A stretch of 64,000 nucleotides of DNA from Dactylosporangium aurantiacum (GTDB taxonomy: Bacteria; Actinomycetota; Actinomycetes; Mycobacteriales; Micromonosporaceae), in assembly GCF_000716715.1 (NCBI RefSeq), contig NZ_JNYJ01000009.1, positions 1-64,000 of the forward strand, written 5' to 3'. Both the position numbers and the translations under genes were made by a program. The notes beneath the pieces were generated by a model. That model did no database searches and was not told where the DNA came from. It was given only the letters and a program-made list of their open reading frames with translations. Positions 60,541 to 64,000 of the stretch are shown in pieces; within the stretch, counting starts at the first letter, position 1, and each line of letters starts with the position of its first letter.

Positions 60541-60905
60541 TTACCGTCTGGGGTCTGCCGGCCGCCTCGACAGCAGGAACATGCACCACGCGGCGGCGAC
60601 GTTGACCACCACCCCTGCTCGGTCGCGGCCAACACGAGCCCGCCCGCGGTCAGCGGCGGGTCCAGCAACCGGTGCACGGCCTCGTAGCCGAGCCACCCGC
60701 CGAGCAGCAGCAGGGCCCCAGGCCGTTGGCCTGGGCGGAGAGGATCTCGGCGCGTTTCAGGCCGTAGGTGTAGCCGCCTTTCGGTGGCCGGGCCGCCAGC
60801 CGCGTCGCGACCAACGCGAGCACGATCGCGGCGGCGTCGGTGAGCATGGGCGCCGCGTCCGACAGCAATGCCGGGGGTGCCGACCTGCTGCGCCTGGTCG
60901 GCTCG
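60541..60905 (-). pseudogene. cation diffusion facilitator (CzcD-like) remnant
   Basis: On the - strand: A-L-L-S-D-A-A-P-M-L-T-D-A-A-A-I-V, then K-G-G-Y-T-Y-G-L-K-R-A-E-I-L-S-A-Q-A-N-G-L (one frame), then G-G-W-L-G-Y-E-A-V-H-R-L-L (shifted), then V-V-V-N-V-A-A-A-W-C-M (shifted again) to TAA 60541-60543. These are helices 2-5 of CDF exporters. The metal-site His of the usual D-A-x-H is Pro here. At least two frameshifts and loss of both ends show decay. Confidence 0.8.
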
Positions 60906-61103
60906 ATCCGCACCGGCGCGTGTCAGCCTGCGACGTGCTGCGGATGCTGTCCCCGGGCGGCGCGGCGACCCAGCCCGGCGAGGCCCTGGCCTCCAGGCGA
61001 TGCGCAACCTCCACGAGGTTCAGGATGCGGAATCGAGCCCGGCATTTCCGTGATCGCGGAGGCGCTCTGGTTGATCTGGCCGCCTTCTGGGCACCAACTC
61101 GGG

Positions 61104-61859
61104 GTGGCCCACACTGCCGATTCGACGCTGACGGGGCGCTGGCACCGCCTGCGATTGCGCCCGCGCCTCGCCCTGGCGGCGCTGGCCGCATTCGTGATCG
61201 CGGTTCCGGTGACGCTTCTGACCCTGGCCGTGCGCAGTGGATGGGGGCCGGTGCACCAGCTCGACCTGTGGGTCGCCGATTACCTGCACGGAGCCGTCGG
61301 GTCGCGGCCGGCGCTGCTCAGCGTGCTGCTCGTCGTTCAGGACGTGCTGCACCCGCGGGTCTTCCGGGCCGCGGTCGCCGTGCTCGTAGTCGTGCTGTTC
61401 GTGCGCGGCGCGCGCCGGCTTGCCTGGTGGGCGGCGATCACCATGACCGCCGGCAGCTTCCTCGGCTTCGCCCTCAAGCTGCTCGTGGCCCGCACCCGTC
61501 CGTCGTTCGACCTGCCGCTGGACACCGCACCCGGCTACAGCTTCCCATCGGGTCATGCGTTGAACAGCGCCGTCGGCGTCTTTGTGCTGGCACTCGCGCT
61601 GCTGCCTGTGGTGCGCAGCGCCCGGTCGCGGCTGATGTTGTGGCTGGCCGGGGCGTTCGTGATCGTATTGACCGGGTTCGACCGCATCGCTCTGGGCGTC
61701 CACTACCTCAGCGATGTGGTCGCAGGCTGGCTGGTGGCCGGGGCTTTGGTCGCTGCGACCGTCGCCGCGTTCGAGACCTGGCGACGCGATGTCGGGAGGC
61801 CGCCGCATGATCCGCTGGAGGGTGTCGACCCTGAGGATGCTGAGCGGGTGATGTCATGA
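61104..61859 (+). CDS. PAP2 family phosphatase (undecaprenyl-diphosphatase-like)
   Basis: About 251 residues from GTG 61104; the frame is open further up (GTG 61050 possible) without a family pattern. PAP2 catalytic blocks are complete: K-L-L-V-A-R-T-R-P, Y-S-F-P-S-G-H-A, and F-D-R-I-A-L-G-V-H-Y-L-S-D. Six membrane helices. It removes phosphate from lipid pyrophosphates or phosphatidate at the outer membrane face. The stop overlaps the second PAP2 gene by four bases. Confidence 0.88.
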   Translation: MAHTADSTLTGRWHRLRLRPRLALAALAAFVIAVPVTLLTLAVRSGWGPVHQLDLWVADYLHGAVGSRPALLSVLLVVQDVLHPRVFRAAVAVLVVVLFVRGARRLAWWAAITMTAGSFLGFALKLLVARTRPSFDLPLDTAPGYSFPSGHALNSAVGVFVLALALLPVVRSARSRLMLWLAGAFVIVLTGFDRIALGVHYLSDVVAGWLVAGALVAATVAAFETWRRDVGRPPHDPLEGVDPEDAERVMS

Positions 61860-62572
61860 ATTTCCGGGCGGCGGGCCGGCACGTTCTGCGCCGGGTGGTG
61901 GCGCCGGGCCTGATCGTGTACCTGGTCCTCGTCGGGTGCGGGCTGCTGCTCACCCGTCCGCTTCGGGGGATCATCGCCGGCGAGGACGAGGTCAACCGCG
62001 GCTTCGCCGAGGGCCGCACCCACGACTGGAATTTCGCCACCCACCTGATGAGCATGGCGTCCGACACCTCGACGGTCGTTCCGGTGCTGCTGGTGTCCGT
62101 GCTGCTGATGCGGTGGATCTTCCGCCGGTGGGCGGAGGCGGTGACGTTGGTGACGGCCGTGGCTCTGCAGGAGACGGTGTTCCTGCTGGTCGTGTTCGTG
62201 ATTCACAGGCAGCGGCCGGACGTGCCGCACCTGGACCCCGCGCCGCCGACGTCGAGCTTCCCATCTGGGCACGCCGGGGCGGCCGTCGCGCTGTACGGCA
62301 CGCTGGCAGTAATCATCGGCTGGCGCATGCGCAATGTGGTGCTCAAGGTGGCGCTGCTCAGCGTGCTGATGTCCCTGCCGTTCCTCATCAGCGCGTCGCG
62401 CATGTACCGCGGGATGCACCACCCGTCGGACGTGCTCTTCGGCGTGGCGAACGGGATCGTCTGGGTGGCGATCGCCGTGCACGCCTTCCTCCCGACGGCC
62501 GGGCAGCCACGACCGTTCCAATGGCGAGTGGTCAGGCCGCGTTTGCCCGATGATGACCGGGTAGACGCATGA
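61856..62572 (+). CDS. second PAP2 family phosphatase
   Basis: 238 residues from ATG 61856. Blocks: H-R-Q-R-P-D-V-P in motif 1, S-S-F-P-S-G-H-A-G-A-A in motif 2, and S-R-M-Y-R-G-M-H-H-P-S-D in motif 3. Motif 1 lacks the usual spaced lysine (F-V-I-H-R-Q-R-P), a deviation to note. Six helices. Translationally coupled to the first PAP2 gene; the two proteins may form a pair with different substrates. Confidence 0.88.
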   Translation: MNFRAAGRHVLRRVVAPGLIVYLVLVGCGLLLTRPLRGIIAGEDEVNRGFAEGRTHDWNFATHLMSMASDTSTVVPVLLVSVLLMRWIFRRWAEAVTLVTAVALQETVFLLVVFVIHRQRPDVPHLDPAPPTSSFPSGHAGAAVALYGTLAVIIGWRMRNVVLKVALLSVLMSLPFLISASRMYRGMHHPSDVLFGVANGIVWVAIAVHAFLPTAGQPRPFQWRVVRPRLPDDDRVDA

Positions 62573-62587
62573 CCCCATCGGCGGTGC

Positions 62588-62769
62588 GCGGAATGTTGCG
62601 GACCATGCTGCCGAACACGACGGCGTGGAACGGCCACACCGCGGCCCGGTACCCGTATCCGACCAGGTCGCGTGGCAGGAAGACGGCCCGTTCGGCGCTC
62701 ATTCGCCGGGCAGGATCCGGGCCGACCGCGGTCGTAGCTTCGTAGCAGTCGGCGGGCAGGTCGCCGGCG
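62588..62769 (-). pseudogene. fragment resembling the C-terminus of a DUF2867-type protein
   Basis: The - strand reads P-A-R-R-M-S-A-E-R-A-V-F-L-P-R-D-L-V-G-Y, then A-V-W-P-F-H-A-V-V-F-G-S-M-V-R-N-I, similar in shape to the W-P-F-H-x-x-x-F ending of DUF2867 proteins. No start or full domain. The call is tentative. Confidence 0.35.
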
Positions 62770-62792
62770 GCGGTCTTGCGGACGCCGGCGTT

Positions 62793-62960
62793 CTACGCGG
62801 TGGTGGTGATCAGCTCGGCGAGGGCGCAGCCAAGGATGTCGCACAGCGGGGACAGCACCTGCAGCGAAAGCCACTCGAGGGTGCCACTGCCGACGATCGC
62901 GCGGTGGTTGCGGAGGGACGACATGGGAAGGCTCGACCGTGCCATGGATGAGCTGACCTC
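62793..62960 (-). pseudogene. possible XRE-type HTH fragment
   Basis: The - strand ends L-S-P-L-C-D-I-L-G-C-A-L-A-E-L-I-T, matching the last helix of small Cro/CI-type regulators (L-x-x-L-C-D-x-L-G-C-x-P-x-D-L-I). The upstream helix-turn-helix is not recognisable. The remaining 62961-63127 holds nothing I can support. Confidence 0.35.
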
Positions 62961-63127
62961 GAACGTCGACCAGATCATGCGCCGAACCTGCATCGCCGAC
63001 CGTGACCACGGTCGGGACTGCGCCCGGGTCGATGACCACCGTAGATAGACAGATCAAGGCCGGATGCCGGGATCGGCATTGGTGGTGGTGCTTGCTGATC
63101 GGTGGCTGGATGCGATGGGTCTGGCTG

Positions 63128-63155
63128 GTGCTCTGACCACGAACGTTCACGGTGT
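63128..63155 (+). repeat. 28-bp direct repeat, right copy (end of the IS630-type element)
   Basis: Identical to 60496-60523. It precedes the terminal hairpin and the 3' end of the transposase on the - strand, as an IS end would. Confidence 0.85.
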
Positions 63156-63189
63156 GGGTCAGGCCGCCGCTTGTGCGGCGGGCTGACCC
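63156..63189 (-). terminator. hairpin at the 3' end of the IS630-type transposase
   Basis: GGGTCAG-G-CCGCCGC (63156-63170) pairs with GCGGCGG-G-CTGACCC (63175-63189): 14 pairs with one central G-G mismatch and a four-base loop. It overlaps the transposase stop region. Confidence 0.65.
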
Positions 63190-64000
63190 CATCTGCGTTG
63201 GCGTTCGGAGCGGATGCGGGCGCGTTCGCGGCGTTGCGCTTTGAGGACGTCGGGGTGGCGGGCACAGCGGAGCGCGGCGAGGGTGTTGCTGCGGACTTCC
63301 GTCGGCGGACAACACCCCACAGGGTGTCGTCGCCGACGCTGTAGCAGCCGTGGAACTGCCGGACGCCGTGCAGCTTGTGGTAGTTCGCGGGGAGCCGGTC
63401 GGGGTGCCCGGCCGGCGCCCAGGTCGCACCTGCGTGCGGGCGGATGGTCAGCGGCCCGAACTCGTCGAACGCGAAGACCCGGTCCGGGAACTCGGTCATA
63501 ACCTGTTCGATCCGGGCGAGCTTGACCGCCTTGGCCGGGTCGTTGGACTCCTTCCACGTCTTCGTGCGCTGGAAGGTGATGTCGTGCTTGCGCAAGATCT
63601 ACCGGAGTCGTTCCCGACCGATCCGTATGTGGCGGGGCCGTGGTTGTGGGTGAGGTAGTCGGCGAGTTTGCGCAGGCTCCACCGGGTGAACGGCTGGTCG
63701 AGGGCTTCGGGTCTGGTGCTGGCCGCCGCGACGACGACCTGCTCGTCGTCTTCACTGATCAGGCGGGGACGGCCACCCGCCCACTGAGGGTTGAGGCAGG
63801 CCATGCCCATCTCGTTGAACCGGTGGATGACCTGCCGGACGGAGTCCTCATCGGCTTGGACCAGCCTCGCGATCACCGGCACGCTGTTGCCGCCGGCGGA
63901 GGCGAGGACCACCATTGCCCGGCGGAGTTTGATCGCTGAGCTGGTCCTCGTCTGGTTATTCGCAGGAGCTGCTGACCTTCCTGGTCAGACAACCGCCGCA
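63159..64000 (-). pseudogene. IS630-type transposase, frameshifted and cut by the window edge
   Basis: From the right edge on the - strand: Q-Q-L-L-R-I-T-R-R-G, then in another frame K-L-R-R-A-M-V-V-L-A-S-A-G-G and W-A-G-G-R-P-R-L-I-S, then Q-R-T-K-T-W-K-E-S and F-A-F-D-E-F-G-P-L (catalytic Asp/Glu region). H-G-C-Y-S-V-G-D-D-T-L-W-G-V-V follows and then a shifted C-terminal tail. At least three frameshifts and no terminal D-N-x-x-x-H motif, so the gene is dead as read. Confidence 0.8.

Noticed and set aside
1..64000. tRNA or rRNA genes
   Set aside because: No cloverleaf with GTTCRANTC-type T-loop or rRNA segment was noticed in either strand; a tRNA search program would be decisive.

Overview
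The window is high-GC DNA (strongly G/C third codon positions, many GTG starts) of the kind found in filamentous actinobacteria. The gene content (AsnB with a T-M-T-W-T-P-G turn, RHS/pretoxin-HINT pieces, a secreted GH18 chitinase with a ricin-type lectin domain, GH92 mannosidase with F5/8-type modules, VHL-beta-domain protein, MmyB-type XRE regulator) and frequent leaderless starts (TANNNT 6-8 nt before the start codon) suggest the Micromonosporaceae. That placement is an inference; no rRNA or tRNA gene is present to support it.

Layout. 1-7418: one long + strand operon for L-arabinose uptake and catabolism (tail of a sugar-binding protein, two-domain ATPase, two permeases, araB, araD, araA). 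The ATPase-to-araA junctions are 4-nt stop/start overlaps. 7462-9466: VOC protein, monoacylglycerol-lipase-like hydrolase, TPR protein. 9668-12935 (-): a repeat-bearing membrane protein and an orphan histidine kinase whose response regulator has been cut off at about 12985. 12988-15670: a junkyard of truncated genes (5'-truncated asnB, LamG/FG-GAP tail, RHS core and pretoxin-HINT start) joined at abrupt junctions. 15758-20601: small proteins, an MFS exporter and an EF-G paralogue preceded by a 23-codon leader ORF. 20675-25042 (-): one-TM microprotein, FtsX-type permease, ABC ATPase and PadR regulator, with an unusual repeat that carries a ribosome-binding site and start codon between PadR and the ATPase. 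25189-31108: hydrolase, GNAT, a MCP with CHASE4 and PilZ domains, aldo/keto reductase divergent from an XRE regulator.

31277-45673: chitinase, cytochrome P450, NAD(P)-binding protein with a divergent Rrf2 regulator and operator, a decayed ORF, an esterase, a minisatellite-rich ORF, small membrane proteins, epoxide hydrolase, zinc-ribbon proteins, and a membrane GGDEF-EAL protein whose GGDEF domain contains an expanded six-residue repeat. 45788-50579: yggT, a decayed IS5-type element inserted between yggT and its terminator, and a secreted GH92 enzyme. 50768-59570: Ala/Lys-rich anchored protein, VHL-domain protein, lipoprotein hydrolase, a NarL-type two-component pair (kinase split by a one-base frameshift; the same RBS-carrying repeat before the regulator), GMC-type oxidoreductase, YgjV-GNAT fusion. 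59577-64000: an apparently intact IS5-type element using a -1 frameshift, a cation-efflux remnant, two overlapping PAP2 phosphatases, further remnants, and a decayed IS630-type transposase at the edge. A 28-bp direct repeat brackets 60496-63155.

Themes: saprophytic carbohydrate use, c-di-GMP related signalling (GGDEF-EAL, PilZ), abundant in-frame minisatellites, and repeated signs of rearrangement. The most unusual features are the RBS/start-codon-carrying repeat (24262-24473 and 56223-56354) and the two matching gene-truncation junctions at about 12985 and 15155.
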